Of a stretch of 64,000 nt of DNA, positions 7,211-16,032 are shown one piece after another. The notes below the pieces were generated by a model. It was not told where the DNA came from, ran no database searches, and was given only the letters and a program-made list of their open reading frames with translations. The stretch spans positions 186,001 through 250,000 of the forward strand of contig NZ_JBBMER010000001.1 in NCBI RefSeq assembly GCF_040096455.1. The letters run 5' to 3'. The translations under genes and the position numbers were made by a program. Within the stretch, counting starts at the first letter, position 1; each line of letters opens with the position of its first letter. This stretch comes from Lachnospira rogosae (GTDB lineage: Bacteria; Bacillota; Clostridia; Lachnospirales; Lachnospiraceae).

Positions 7211-8434
7211 ATGAATAAAGAATTGATACTTGCGATTGAAGCCTTAGAAAAAGAAAATGGAATCGACAAAGAGATTATGTTTGATGCTATAGAAAAGTCA
7301 TTAATGGACGAATATAAGGCTGAATTTGACAAGGCAGATAATGGCAGGGTAGTACTTGACAGAAGAACAGGTGATTTCCACATTTATTCAGACAGAACTG
7401 TAGTTGAAGAAGTAGAAGTTCCAGAGTTCCTTGATACTAAGAAAGGAAAGTATGTATCTGGTACAGAAATCGCACTTGCAGATGCAAGAAAGATTAAGCC
7501 GGCCTGTCAGCTTGGTGATGTTATTACTATAGAAGTAAAGTCAGAAGAATTCTCAAGAAAGGCAGCTAAGAATGCCAAGAATACAATTGTCCAGACTATA
7601 AGAGAACAGGAAAAGAATGCACTCTACAACGAGCTTCACGCTAAGGAGAAGGAAATCGTTACAGGTGTTGTACAGAGAATTAACGACAATGGTGATATGA
7701 CTATTGATATTGGAAGAACACAGGCGGTTCTTAAGGCAGATGATAACTTTAAGGATAAGCAGTTCAAATGCGGAGACAGAATTAAGGTATATGTTGCAAG
7801 CGTAAGCAACAGAGAAAGAAGCGGTTTATCAGTTAAGATTTCAAGAAAGTCACAGGAACTTGTAAAAAAGCTTTTTGAAGAAGAAGTTACAGAGATTAAA
7901 GATGGCACAGTTGAGATTATGGCTATCGCAAGAGAAGCAGGTTCAAGAACTAAGATGGCTGTAAGAGCTAATGTTCCTCATGTGGATCCAGTAGGTGCAT
8001 GCGTAGGTATTAATGGTGCGAGAGTTAAGAATATCGTTAATGAACTTGGCAATGAACAGATTGATATTGTTGAGTGGGATGACAATCCAGCACAGTTAAT
8101 CGTTAATGCTTTAAGCCCGGCAAAGGTTGTATCAGCAGTAGCAGATGAAGAAGAGAAGAAGGCTAAGATAATTGTTTCAGAACAGCAGTTATCACTTGCA
8201 ATCGGTAAGTCAGGACAGAATGTAAGACTTGCAGCTAAGCTTACAGGTTACGGAATTGATATTAAGAGCGAAGCTGATCCAGAAGCATTTGCTGATATGG
8301 ATAAAGACAACGCAGAAATCGTATATGGTGAAGACAGTGAAGGATATGATGACAATCAGGCAGATAATGTAATGTCATTGGATGAAGACTATAACGAAGA
8401 TGCAGCCTCTGACACAGAAGTTGTAGAAGAATAA
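7211..8434 (+). CDS. nusA: Transcription factor NusA
   Basis: RNA polymerase-associated elongation, pausing and termination factor. 407 residues: N-terminal RNAP-binding domain (1-125), S1 domain (about 135-200, GVVQRINDNGDMTIDIG), KH1 and KH2 (about 225-350, with HVDPVGACVGINGARVKNI and IAIGKSGQNVRLAAKLTG-type repeats). It lacks the acidic repeats of proteobacterial NusA but has an acidic tail rich in Asp and Glu (residues about 365-407). Start at ATG 7211 with GGAGG 8 nt before; an upstream in-frame ATG at 7187 lacks such spacing. Its place between rimP and ylxR is the standard Firmicute order. Confidence 0.97.
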   Translation: MNKELILAIEALEKENGIDKEIMFDAIEKSLMDEYKAEFDKADNGRVVLDRRTGDFHIYSDRTVVEEVEVPEFLDTKKGKYVSGTEIALADARKIKPACQLGDVITIEVKSEEFSRKAAKNAKNTIVQTIREQEKNALYNELHAKEKEIVTGVVQRINDNGDMTIDIGRTQAVLKADDNFKDKQFKCGDRIKVYVASVSNRERSGLSVKISRKSQELVKKLFEEEVTEIKDGTVEIMAIAREAGSRTKMAVRANVPHVDPVGACVGINGARVKNIVNELGNEQIDIVEWDDNPAQLIVNALSPAKVVSAVADEEEKKAKIIVSEQQLSLAIGKSGQNVRLAAKLTGYGIDIKSEADPEAFADMDKDNAEIVYGEDSEGYDDNQADNVMSLDEDYNEDAASDTEVVEE

Positions 8435-8454
8435 TATTATTGGAGAGTGATAGT

Positions 8455-8730
8455 TTGGCAGCAGTAAAGAAGATTCCACAAAGACAGTGTATAGGTTGTA
8501 ATGAGATGAAAGACAAAAAGCAGCTTATACGGATATTAAAGACTCAGGATGAACAGATAATAATAGATACAACAGGCAAGAAGAACGGAAGAGGGGCGTA
8601 TATATGTCCTGATGCGGAGTGCCTTAAGAAGGCAAGAAAGTCAAGAGGACTTGAAAGGGCTTTTAAGATGGCTGTTGATGCATCTGTTTATGATGAGTTA
8701 GAAAAGGAGATGAATAATCTTGGACAATAA
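8455..8730 (+). CDS. rnpM: YlxR/RnpM RNA-binding protein
   Basis: A 91-residue basic protein of the YlxR family (DUF448). Seen: RQCIGCNEMKDKKQLIRI near the N terminus and NGRGAYICPDAECLKKARK, the conserved GRGAYxC motif. Recent work assigns YlxR as RnpM, a modulator of RNase P RNA. I place the start at TTG 8455, with GGAGAG seven bases upstream; an earlier TTG at 8440 overlaps that SD. It overlaps ylxQ by 11 bp. Confidence 0.9.
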   Translation: MAAVKKIPQRQCIGCNEMKDKKQLIRILKTQDEQIIIDTTGKKNGRGAYICPDAECLKKARKSRGLERAFKMAVDASVYDELEKEMNNLGQ

Positions 8731-9028
8731 AAGAGCGTTATCAATGATAGGTCTTGCACAAAAGGCTGGAAAAGTAGCAAGCGGTGAGTTCTCTACTGAA
8801 AAGGCTGTAAAAGAGCATAAGGCATATATGGTAATAGTAGCAGATGATTCATCTGATAATACCAAAAAGAATTTTAAGAATATGTGTGAATATTATAAAG
8901 TGCCAGTGTATTTCTTTAGCAATAAGGATGACTTAGGGCATGCTATAGGTAAAGAATTCAGAGCATCACTCGCAATCCTTGATGAAGGGTTTAAGAATAG
9001 TATTGAGAAACATTTTAAACAAGATTAG
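8720..9028 (+). CDS. ylxQ: L7Ae-like ribosomal protein YlxQ
   Basis: A 102-residue member of the L7Ae/L30e/S12e/Gadd45 kink-turn-binding family. Seen: LSMIGLAQKAGKVASGEFST and VIVADDSSDNTKKNF, then a core ending in SLAILDEGFKNSI. Starts with TTG after GGAGATG, inside the end of ylxR. Role known for the family: binding of k-turn RNAs, probably in ribosome or RNase P context; not essential in Bacillus. Next gene infB follows after 56 bp. Confidence 0.88.
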   Translation: MDNKRALSMIGLAQKAGKVASGEFSTEKAVKEHKAYMVIVADDSSDNTKKNFKNMCEYYKVPVYFFSNKDDLGHAIGKEFRASLAILDEGFKNSIEKHFKQD

Positions 9029-9084
9029 AGATAATCGGTGTAAATAATACAGAAATATTATTCCTGTATTGGAAAAGAGGTTAA

Positions 9085-12009
9085 ATGGCAAATATGAGAG
9101 TTCATGAGTTGGCGAAAGAATTAAATATTTCATCAAAAGCGATAACTGATATGTTAAGCAATGCTGACAAGAAATATACAGCTATGAGCGGACTTGGTGA
9201 AAGTGAAATAAACAGTGTAAAGAGTAAGTTTACAAAAGCAGCTGGAAATACAGCTAATAAATCAGGACCTAAAAAGGCAGAAGAAAAACAAGTGAAATCA
9301 GAGGAGAATAAGAATATTAAGGCACAGGATAAGACTGGTAATAAGTCAGAACAGAATACACAGGATACTAAAGCAGCAAACACATCTAAGGATGTAGATA
9401 AGAAGCACATTTCTCAGGTGTACTTCCCACAGAACAGCCAGAAGACTGATTCAAGAGATAGAAATAATAATAGAGATAATAACCAGAATAGAAATAACAG
9501 AGATGGTTATAGAAATGACCGAAATAACGGCGGTTATAGAAATGATAGAAATAATGACCGCAATGGCAGTTACCAGAACAGGGACAACAACGGCCAGAAC
9601 AGAGATGGTTATAGAAATGACCGAAACAACGGCGGTTATAGAAATGATCGAAACAATGACCGCAATGGCAGTTACCAGAACAGGGACAATAACAGCCAGA
9701 ACAGAGATGGTTATAGAAATGACCGAAACAACGGCGGTTATAGAAACGATCGAAACAATGACCGTAATAGCGGTTACCAGAACAGGGATAATAACGGCCA
9801 GAACAGAGATGGTTATAGAAATGATCGAAACAACGGCGGTTATAGAAATGATCGAAACAATGACCGTAATGGCGGTTACCAGAACAGGGACAATAACGGC
9901 CAGAACAGAGATGGTTATAGAAATGACCGTAATAACGGCGGTTATAGAAACGATAGAAACAATGACCGTAATGGCGGTTACCAGAACAGGGATAATAACG
10001 GCCAGAACGGCGGACGCTCAGGAAGAGATGGTCAGGGATTCTCTGGTCAGAGAAGAAATGACAGAGGTTCTTCAGCACCTAAGGACGATTTCATTTTTGA
10101 GACAAAGCCAGATTCAAGAAGACCAGACTCAAGAAAGAATGATTCAAGAAAGAATGACAGAAAGAAAGATAATGAGGCAAAGGAAAATCTTAAATTTGCT
10201 AACAGCAAGTTAGAGAAGAAACCGGCTCCAAAGCAGGAGAAGAAGGAAGAAGAGACAATTAAGCAGCTCATTTTACCAGACAGCCTTACTATCAAGGAAC
10301 TTGCTGATAAGATGAAGGTTCAGCCATCTGCAATTGTTAAGAAGCTTTTCTTACAGGGCAAGGTTGTAACAATTAACCAGGAAGTTGATTATGATACAGC
10401 AGAAGAAATAGCACTTGAGTTCAACTGCATATGTGACCACGAAGTTAAGGTTGATGTTATTGCAGAACTTCTTAAGGAAGATGAAGAGTCAGAGGACGAT
10501 ATGGTTGCAAGACCACCAGTTGTCTGTGTTATGGGACACGTTGACCACGGTAAGACATCTTTACTTGATGCAATCAGGGAAACACATGTAACAGCTAAGG
10601 AATCAGGCGGTATTACACAGAAGATCGGTGCTTATATGGTGGATGTCGATGGACAGAAGATTACATTCCTTGATACTCCTGGACACGAAGCGTTTACAGC
10701 TATGCGTATGCGTGGTGCACAGGCTACAGATATTGCTATTCTTGTAGTAGCAGCTGATGATGGCGTTATGCCACAGACAATCGAAGCTATTAACCACGCT
10801 AAGGCAGCGGGCGTTGAAATTATCGTTGCTGTTAATAAGATTGATAAGCCTAATGCTAATATCGAGAAGGTTAAGCAGGAACTTACAGAATATGAACTTA
10901 TCGCAGAAGACTGGGGTGGTTCAACTACATTTGTTCCAGTATCAGCTCACACTAAGGAAGGTATTGACGAACTTCTTGAGATGATTCTTCTTACAGCAGA
11001 GGTTAATGAGTTAAAGGCTAACCCTAACCGTAAGGCAAGAGGTATCGTAATTGAAGCTGAGCTTGATAAAGGACGTGGTCCAGTTGCGACTATCCTTGTA
11101 CAGAAGGGTACATTAAGAGTTGGTGATGCAGTTGCTGCAGGTTCTTGTTATGGTAAGATAAGAGCTATGATTGATGATACTGGAAGAAGAGTTAAGGAAG
11201 CTACTCCATCTATGCCTGTAGAGATTCTCGGTCTTAATGATGTTCCTAATGCTGGTGAAATTATTATGGCTACAGAGAGTGAGAAGGAAGCAAGAAATAT
11301 TGCTGATACATTTATTGCAGAAGGCAAGAAGAAGCTTCTTGATGATACTAAGCATAAAGTATCACTTGATGCATTGTTCGAGCAGATTCAGGCTGGTAAT
11401 ATGAAGGAACTCGACCTTATTATTAAGGCTGATGTACAGGGTTCAGTCGAGGCTGTTAAGCAGAGTCTTGTTAAGCTTTCTAATGAAGAAGTTATCGTTA
11501 AGGTTATCCATGGCGGCGTTGGTAATATTAATGAGTCAGACGTTGTGTTAGCTTCTGCTTCTAATGCTATTATCATCGGCTTTAATGTTAAGCCTGATAA
11601 TCAGGCGAGAATAGTTGCTGAGAGAGAAAAGGTTGATTTAAGACTTTACAGTGTAATCTACAATGCAATTGAAGATGTTGAGGCAGCTCTTAAGGGTATG
11701 CTTGAGCCTATATATGAGGAAAAGATTATCGGTCATGCTGAGATAAGACAGATATTCAAGGCTTCTGGTGTTGGTAATATTGCCGGTGCTATCGTTACAG
11801 AGGGTAGAATTACTAAGGATTCAATTGTAAGAATTACAAGAGATAAAGAGCAGATATACGAAGGTCCTATCGCTACACTTAAGCATTTCAAGGATGATGT
11901 TAAGGAAGTTAAGGGCGGTTCTGAATGTGGTATGGTATTTGAGAACTTTGGCCAGATTCAGGAAGGTGATCTTGTAGAAGCTCATATAATGGTAGAAGTA
12001 CCTAGATAG
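9085..12009 (+). CDS. infB: Translation initiation factor IF-2, with repeat-expanded N terminus
   Basis: GTPase that delivers fMet-tRNA to the 30S subunit. 974 residues, long for a Firmicute (Bacillus about 716). Residues 1-55 are an IF2N domain; 140-309 are five 34-residue Asn/Arg/Asp/Gly-rich repeats; a second IF2N domain lies near 395-445. The GTPase domain follows: G1 GHVDHGKTSL, G3 DTPGHEAF, G4 NKID. Beta-barrel, IF2C and final barrel domains complete it. The repeat tract is positively and negatively charged and hydrophilic, likely disordered. Core motifs are intact, so the protein should be functional. Confidence 0.97.
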   Translation: MANMRVHELAKELNISSKAITDMLSNADKKYTAMSGLGESEINSVKSKFTKAAGNTANKSGPKKAEEKQVKSEENKNIKAQDKTGNKSEQNTQDTKAANTSKDVDKKHISQVYFPQNSQKTDSRDRNNNRDNNQNRNNRDGYRNDRNNGGYRNDRNNDRNGSYQNRDNNGQNRDGYRNDRNNGGYRNDRNNDRNGSYQNRDNNSQNRDGYRNDRNNGGYRNDRNNDRNSGYQNRDNNGQNRDGYRNDRNNGGYRNDRNNDRNGGYQNRDNNGQNRDGYRNDRNNGGYRNDRNNDRNGGYQNRDNNGQNGGRSGRDGQGFSGQRRNDRGSSAPKDDFIFETKPDSRRPDSRKNDSRKNDRKKDNEAKENLKFANSKLEKKPAPKQEKKEEETIKQLILPDSLTIKELADKMKVQPSAIVKKLFLQGKVVTINQEVDYDTAEEIALEFNCICDHEVKVDVIAELLKEDEESEDDMVARPPVVCVMGHVDHGKTSLLDAIRETHVTAKESGGITQKIGAYMVDVDGQKITFLDTPGHEAFTAMRMRGAQATDIAILVVAADDGVMPQTIEAINHAKAAGVEIIVAVNKIDKPNANIEKVKQELTEYELIAEDWGGSTTFVPVSAHTKEGIDELLEMILLTAEVNELKANPNRKARGIVIEAELDKGRGPVATILVQKGTLRVGDAVAAGSCYGKIRAMIDDTGRRVKEATPSMPVEILGLNDVPNAGEIIMATESEKEARNIADTFIAEGKKKLLDDTKHKVSLDALFEQIQAGNMKELDLIIKADVQGSVEAVKQSLVKLSNEEVIVKVIHGGVGNINESDVVLASASNAIIIGFNVKPDNQARIVAEREKVDLRLYSVIYNAIEDVEAALKGMLEPIYEEKIIGHAEIRQIFKASGVGNIAGAIVTEGRITKDSIVRITRDKEQIYEGPIATLKHFKDDVKEVKGGSECGMVFENFGQIQEGDLVEAHIMVEVPR
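9502..10011 (+). repeat. Five tandem 102-bp repeats inside infB
   Basis: Units begin at 9502, 9604, 9706, 9808 and 9910, each opening with GATGGTTATAGAAATGA and encoding Asp-Gly-Tyr-Arg-Asn-Asp-Arg. Copies differ mainly at silent sites and at Ser/Gly. The period is a multiple of three, so copy-number change keeps the frame. Confidence 0.95.
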
Positions 12010-12018
12010 AGTTATCCG

Positions 12019-12049
12019 ATAGTCCAGAAAATTGAATTTTCTGGACTAT
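12019..12049 (+). repeat. Inverted repeat after infB
   Basis: A 14-bp perfect stem (12019-12032 with 12036-12049) and 3-nt loop, 9 bp after the infB stop. No T-tract follows, so read-through into rbfA is expected; it may be an mRNA processing or stability hairpin. Confidence 0.6.
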
Positions 12050-12094
12050 ATGGTTTTGACAGTGATATAATTATATATTAGAAAGTAGGAGTAT

Positions 12095-12469
12095 ATGCGT
12101 AAAAATAGTGTTAAGAATACCCGCATTAATGGGGAAGTATTAAAAGAGCTAAGCAATATAATCCGTAGTGAAATCAAAGACCCAAGAATCAATCCGATGA
12201 CATCGGTTGTATCTGTTGAGGTCGCACCAGATTTAAAGACTTGTAAGGCATATATAAGTGTACTTGGCGATGAGCAGTCACAAAAGGACACTATTACAGG
12301 ACTTAAGAGTGCGGAAGGCTATATAAGAAGAGAACTTGCTAGAACAGTGAATTTAAGAAATACACCAGAAATCAAGTTCATTCTTGACCAGTCAATTGAG
12401 TACGGAATTAATATGTCTAAGCTTATAGACGAAGTTACACAGAAAGATAGTGATAGTCATAATAAGTAA
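12095..12469 (+). CDS. rbfA: Ribosome-binding factor A
   Basis: Cold-shock 30S maturation factor with a KH-like fold, 124 residues. Seen: NTRINGEVLKELSNIIR, IKDPRINPMTSVVSVEVAPD and YIRRELARTVNLRNTPEI, diagnostic for RbfA. Follows infB in the usual order; nrnA starts 13 bp later. Confidence 0.96.
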   Translation: MRKNSVKNTRINGEVLKELSNIIRSEIKDPRINPMTSVVSVEVAPDLKTCKAYISVLGDEQSQKDTITGLKSAEGYIRRELARTVNLRNTPEIKFILDQSIEYGINMSKLIDEVTQKDSDSHNK

Positions 12470-12482
12470 GAAGGTGTAATAT

Positions 12483-13436
12483 ATGAATATTATTAAAGAG
12501 TTAGGTGCTGCAAAAGTAGTTGGTATAACAGGGCATATAAGACCAGATGGTGACTGCACAGGTTCAGTGCTTGGTCTGTATAATTATTTAAAGGATAATG
12601 CACCAGATATAGATGTAAATGTTTATCTTGAACAGCCATCAGACAAATTATCATATCTTAATGGTTTTGATGCTATAAAAAATGTTATTGAGCCGGATAA
12701 GAAGTTTGATGCATTTATTGTTCTTGATTGCAGTTCAATAGACAGAATAGAGCCATTCGCAGACGGCTTTAAGAATGCGGATAAGACTATATGTATAGAT
12801 CATCATATAAGTAATGACAGTTTTGCAGATGTTAATAATGTTATTCCAACAGCGAGTTCAGCGTGTGAAGTGCTTTATGACACATTTGATGCCGGTAAAG
12901 TAAGCAGGAATACTGCTGAATGTATATACACAGGTATTATACACGATACAGGTGTATTCAAATATAGCTGCACATCATTCCACACTATGGAGATAGCAGG
13001 AAAGATGATGCAGATGGGAATAGATTATTCTGATATAATAGATAATAGCTTTTATAAGAAGTCTTATGTACAGAACCAGATTCTTGGAAGGGCGCTTCTT
13101 GAAAGTGTGCTTTTTTATGACGGAAAATGTATATTCTCAAGCGTGACAAGAGATGAAATGGATTTCTATGGAGTTACTGGCAGGGAGCTCGGAGGAATTA
13201 TTGAACAGTTAAGGCTTACTGATGGAGTTGAAGTTGCAATATTCTTATATGAAACAGGCGATAATGAATATAAGGTAAGTCTTCGTTCTAAGAAAGAGAT
13301 TGATGTAAGCAGGATAGCTGCCTGCTTTGGCGGCGGCGGACATATAAGGGCTGCCGGCTTTAATGCTAAAGGCACTGTATATGAAATCGTCAACAGAATA
13401 GGCGAAATAATTGAACAGCAGTATGCACAGGAGTAA
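12483..13436 (+). CDS. nrnA: DHH-family nanoRNase/pAp phosphatase
   Basis: A 317-residue DHH-DHHA1 phosphoesterase. Seen: GHIRPDGDCTGSVLGLYN (DxD motif I), VLDCSSIDR (motif II), CIDHHIS (DHH motif III) and the C-terminal DHHA1 glycine motif CFGGGGHIRAAG. Family role: degradation of 2-5 nt RNAs and dephosphorylation of 3'-phosphoadenosine-5'-phosphate, Mn2+-dependent and cytosolic. Lies between rbfA and truB as in many Firmicutes. Confidence 0.93.
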   Translation: MNIIKELGAAKVVGITGHIRPDGDCTGSVLGLYNYLKDNAPDIDVNVYLEQPSDKLSYLNGFDAIKNVIEPDKKFDAFIVLDCSSIDRIEPFADGFKNADKTICIDHHISNDSFADVNNVIPTASSACEVLYDTFDAGKVSRNTAECIYTGIIHDTGVFKYSCTSFHTMEIAGKMMQMGIDYSDIIDNSFYKKSYVQNQILGRALLESVLFYDGKCIFSSVTRDEMDFYGVTGRELGGIIEQLRLTDGVEVAIFLYETGDNEYKVSLRSKKEIDVSRIAACFGGGGHIRAAGFNAKGTVYEIVNRIGEIIEQQYAQE

Positions 13437-13459
13437 TCACTAAGAAAGGTTAAGTTGGT

Positions 13460-14368
13460 ATGAACGGAATTATTAATGTATACAAAGAAAAAGGTTTCAC
13501 ATCACACGATGTGGTTGCAAAACTTCGTGGAATTCTTCATATGAAAAAAATAGGTCATACCGGTACACTTGACCCTGATGCAGTTGGCGTGCTTCCGGTG
13601 TGTCTTGGTAAAGGAACGGGTCTGTGTTCCATGATTACAGACTGGACTAAGACCTATGAGGCTGTAATGCTTCTTGGTACAGTTACTGATACTCAGGATA
13701 CATCGGGAACTGTTCTTAAGACAAGAGAGGTTAATGTCACTAAAAGACAGATATTGGAAGTTTGCAGCAGCTTTGAGGGAGAATATGATCAGATTCCCCC
13801 AATGTATTCGGCACTTAAGGTTAATGGAAAGAAGCTTTATGAGCTTGCAAGAGCAGGGGTAGAGGTTGAGAGAAAACCGCGCCGTATAAAGATTAATTCT
13901 TTGAGGGTTAATGATATTAACCTTGAAGATGATATTAAGACGGTTACAATTACTGTAGACTGCTCCAAAGGAACCTATATAAGGACGTTGTGTCAGGATA
14001 TAGGAGAGAAACTTGGCTGTGGAGCTTGTATGATGGAGCTTATAAGAACAAGAGTGGGGGATTTTCTTATTGATGATACTCTTACACTTAATCAGATAGC
14101 AGCTTATATGATTAAGGGAGAGATGGAAGAACATATTATCAGCATTGATTCTATGTTTCCGTCATATACCAGACTTACAGTAGATGAAGCTTACAACAAG
14201 CTTTTGTATAATGGCAATAAGCTTCCTTTAGAAGCGGTTGTTAATGAAGATTGTGAGTTTCTTGATATGGAGAAATTCAGGATATATGATTCTGGCAATA
14301 CATTTGTTGGCATATATCAGTATATTGCGGGACAGTTTGTCCTTGAGAAGATGTTTTATGAAGGATAA
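13460..14368 (+). CDS. truB: tRNA pseudouridine-55 synthase TruB
   Basis: Forms pseudouridine 55 in the T-loop of tRNAs. 302 residues. Catalytic Asp38 in KKIGHTGTLDPDAVGVLPVC; YEAVMLLGTVTDTQDTSG; PPMYSALKVNGKKLYELAR; CSKGTYIRTLCQDIGEKLG. A C-terminal extension (about 235-302) replaces the PUA domain and looks divergent. ribF begins 32 bp downstream. Confidence 0.96.
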   Translation: MNGIINVYKEKGFTSHDVVAKLRGILHMKKIGHTGTLDPDAVGVLPVCLGKGTGLCSMITDWTKTYEAVMLLGTVTDTQDTSGTVLKTREVNVTKRQILEVCSSFEGEYDQIPPMYSALKVNGKKLYELARAGVEVERKPRRIKINSLRVNDINLEDDIKTVTITVDCSKGTYIRTLCQDIGEKLGCGACMMELIRTRVGDFLIDDTLTLNQIAAYMIKGEMEEHIISIDSMFPSYTRLTVDEAYNKLLYNGNKLPLEAVVNEDCEFLDMEKFRIYDSGNTFVGIYQYIAGQFVLEKMFYEG

Positions 14369-14399
14369 ATGATGTACCTGAAAGGCGGTGTAGACCAGT

Positions 14400-15326
14400 A
14401 TGGAATACATACACGGAACGGAGGATTTCAAGCTGGAAAGGTCCAGCGCTGTAACGCTTGGCAAGTTTGATGGTGTTCATCTTGGACATCAGAAGCTTAT
14501 ATCCATAGTTAAAGAGAAAGCAGAGGAACAGGGACTTTTGTCGGTTATGTTTACATTTGACAGAATTCCGCTTAGTATCTGTCCTCAGAAGAACCAGCAT
14601 TTTTTATCTACTAATTCGGAGAGAAGAATGTTATGCGAGAATTATGGAATAGATGTCGAGGTTGAGTATCCATTTACTACAACACTTATGAATATGGAAC
14701 CAGAAGAATTCGTAAGTGATATATTGATTAATAAATTGAAAGCAAAGGTAATTGTCGTTGGAACTGATTATTGCTTTGGCAGGGATAGAAGCGGCAATGT
14801 GGAATTTCTTATAAGTAATGCAGCTAAATATGGCTATGAAACCATTGTTGTAGAGAAAGAGAAGTTTCAGGATAAAGATATAAGCAGTACATATGTAAGG
14901 GAAGAATTAAAGTTAGGTCATATGGAGACAGTCAATGTGCTCCTTAACAGACCTTATTCGATAACAGGAATTGTTGCCAAGGGTAACCAGCTTGGCAGGA
15001 AGTTAGAGATACCTACCATTAATGTATATCCTACAGAGATTAAGCTTCTTCCACCGAACGGAGTATATGCATCCAGAATATTAATAGATGGTGTCTGGTA
15101 TTATGGTGTTACTAATCTTGGTACTAAGCCGACAATAAGTGATGGATATGAAGTGAGCGTTGAGACTAATGTATTTGACTTTGATAAAGATGTATACGGA
15201 AACAGGGTTGAGGTGGCACTTTATCATTTCTTAAGGCAGGAAATGAAGTTTGAAAATGTTGAGGCATTAAAGAAGCAGATGGAAAGTGATGCAAGCTTTG
15301 CTAAAGAGATGTTTCTTATACAATAA
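14400..15326 (+). CDS. ribF: Bifunctional riboflavin kinase/FAD synthetase
   Basis: Makes FMN, then FAD, from riboflavin and ATP. 308 residues. N-terminal adenylyltransferase domain (1-180) with TLGKFDGVHLGHQKL and GTDYCFGRDRSGN; ISSTYVREELKLG; C-terminal flavokinase barrel (185-305) with KGNQLGRKLEIPTINV and GVYASRI. Last gene before the separate rpsO promoter. Confidence 0.95.
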   Translation: MEYIHGTEDFKLERSSAVTLGKFDGVHLGHQKLISIVKEKAEEQGLLSVMFTFDRIPLSICPQKNQHFLSTNSERRMLCENYGIDVEVEYPFTTTLMNMEPEEFVSDILINKLKAKVIVVGTDYCFGRDRSGNVEFLISNAAKYGYETIVVEKEKFQDKDISSTYVREELKLGHMETVNVLLNRPYSITGIVAKGNQLGRKLEIPTINVYPTEIKLLPPNGVYASRILIDGVWYYGVTNLGTKPTISDGYEVSVETNVFDFDKDVYGNRVEVALYHFLRQEMKFENVEALKKQMESDASFAKEMFLIQ

Positions 15327-15439
15327 AAGATAAATGGAAATATTTTGAGATTGTTTTTGAAAAGATATTTTTGAAGTGATTTTGAAAAAATTAAATTTTG
15401 AAAATGTCTTGAAATCTTGAAATTATTTTGTAAATCCAC

Positions 15440-15468
15440 TTGATTTCATATTGGTGTTATGATATATT
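15440..15468 (+). promoter_or_regulatory. rpsO promoter
   Basis: TTGATT (15440-15445), 17-bp spacer, TATATT (15463-15468), followed by an 80-nt leader before the rpsO start. Confidence 0.65.
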
Positions 15469-15474
15469 ATCAAC

Positions 15475-15545
15475 GTATGAGCCGTCACTCAGATACGGGA
15501 CACTCCGACCCCAGGCTTGGTGGCAGGTGATTAATATTTAGGAGG
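15475..15545 (+). promoter_or_regulatory. Structured rpsO leader, probable S15 autoregulatory element
   Basis: GC-rich leader between promoter and SD in otherwise AT-rich DNA. It can form GAGCC/GGCTT (15479-15483 with 15514-15518), and alternatives CCGT/ACGG and TCAC/GTGA. S15 represses its own mRNA in several bacteria through leader structures that mimic its rRNA site. Assignment here rests on position and GC-rich pairing, not on a family model. Confidence 0.55.
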
Positions 15546-15553
15546 AATCAACA

Positions 15554-15820
15554 ATGATATCTAAGGAAAAGAAAGCAGAAATTATTGCTAATTACGGAAG
15601 AAAAGCAGGAGATACAGGTTCTCCAGAAGTTCAGATTGCAATCTTAACAGAAAGAATTGCTGAATTAACAGAACATTTAAAGATTAACCAGAAGGATCAT
15701 CACTCAAGAAGAGGTCTTTTAAAGATGGTTGGTAAGAGAAGAGCTTTACTTTCTTACTTAAAGAAGAACGACATCGAAAGTTACAGAAACTTAATCGAAC
15801 GTTTAGGAATCAGAAAGTAA
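15554..15820 (+). CDS. rpsO: 30S ribosomal protein S15
   Basis: An 88-residue primary 16S rRNA-binding protein of the central domain. Seen: GDTGSPEVQIAILTERI, LTEHLKINQKDHHSRRGLL, MVGKRRALLSYLKK: the S15 signature. SD AGGAGGA lies 8 nt before the ATG. Confidence 0.98.
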   Translation: MISKEKKAEIIANYGRKAGDTGSPEVQIAILTERIAELTEHLKINQKDHHSRRGLLKMVGKRRALLSYLKKNDIESYRNLIERLGIRK

Positions 15821-15832
15821 TTAATTATTTAT

Positions 15833-15860
15833 GGCGGAGTTGTATAACTTCGCCTTTTTC
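15833..15860 (+). terminator. rpsO terminator
   Basis: Stem of 9 bp (15833-15841 with 15846-15854, one G-U) followed by TTTTTC. Confidence 0.8.
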
Positions 15861-15874
15861 TTTTGGTAATATGC

Positions 15875-15903
15875 TTGCAAATCAGGCAGTAATTACTTAT
15901 TAT
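15875..15903 (+). promoter_or_regulatory. pnp promoter
   Basis: TTGCAA (15875-15880), 17-bp spacer, TATTAT (15898-15903). The expected start near 15910 is at the base of the leader hairpin. Confidence 0.6.
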
Positions 15904-15911
15904 TAAGCTAA

Positions 15912-15990
15912 TAACAGAAAGATTTCACCGAGACCACTCAAAAGCGTACTTAATTAAGTGGGTTTTTGAGTTGTTTCGGACTTTCTGTTA
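15912..15990 (+). promoter_or_regulatory. Long hairpin leader of pnp
   Basis: Outer stem of 10 bp (15912-15921 with 15981-15990), inner stem of 16 positions (15928-15943 with 15964-15979, one mismatch, one G-U) and a palindromic apex ACTTAATTAAGT. In E. coli a duplex 5' to pnp is the target of RNase III and PNPase autoregulation; a like role here is inference. Confidence 0.65.
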
Positions 15991-16032
15991 ATACAATTAA
16001 GCAAGCCATAACAGGCGGAAACGAGGAAATTT

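Noticed and set aside
9386..10078. Long minus-strand frame rich in Cys, His and Tyr opposite infB
   Set aside because: It is the mirror of the 102-bp repeats; period of three keeps all frames open. No start signal or family.
9503..10213. Second long plus-strand frame (Thr/Met/Ile-rich) in infB
   Set aside because: Again a product of the repeats in a shifted frame; no SD, no family resemblance.
12019..12049. Terminator between infB and rbfA
   Set aside because: Strong stem but no T-tract, and rbfA is normally co-transcribed.
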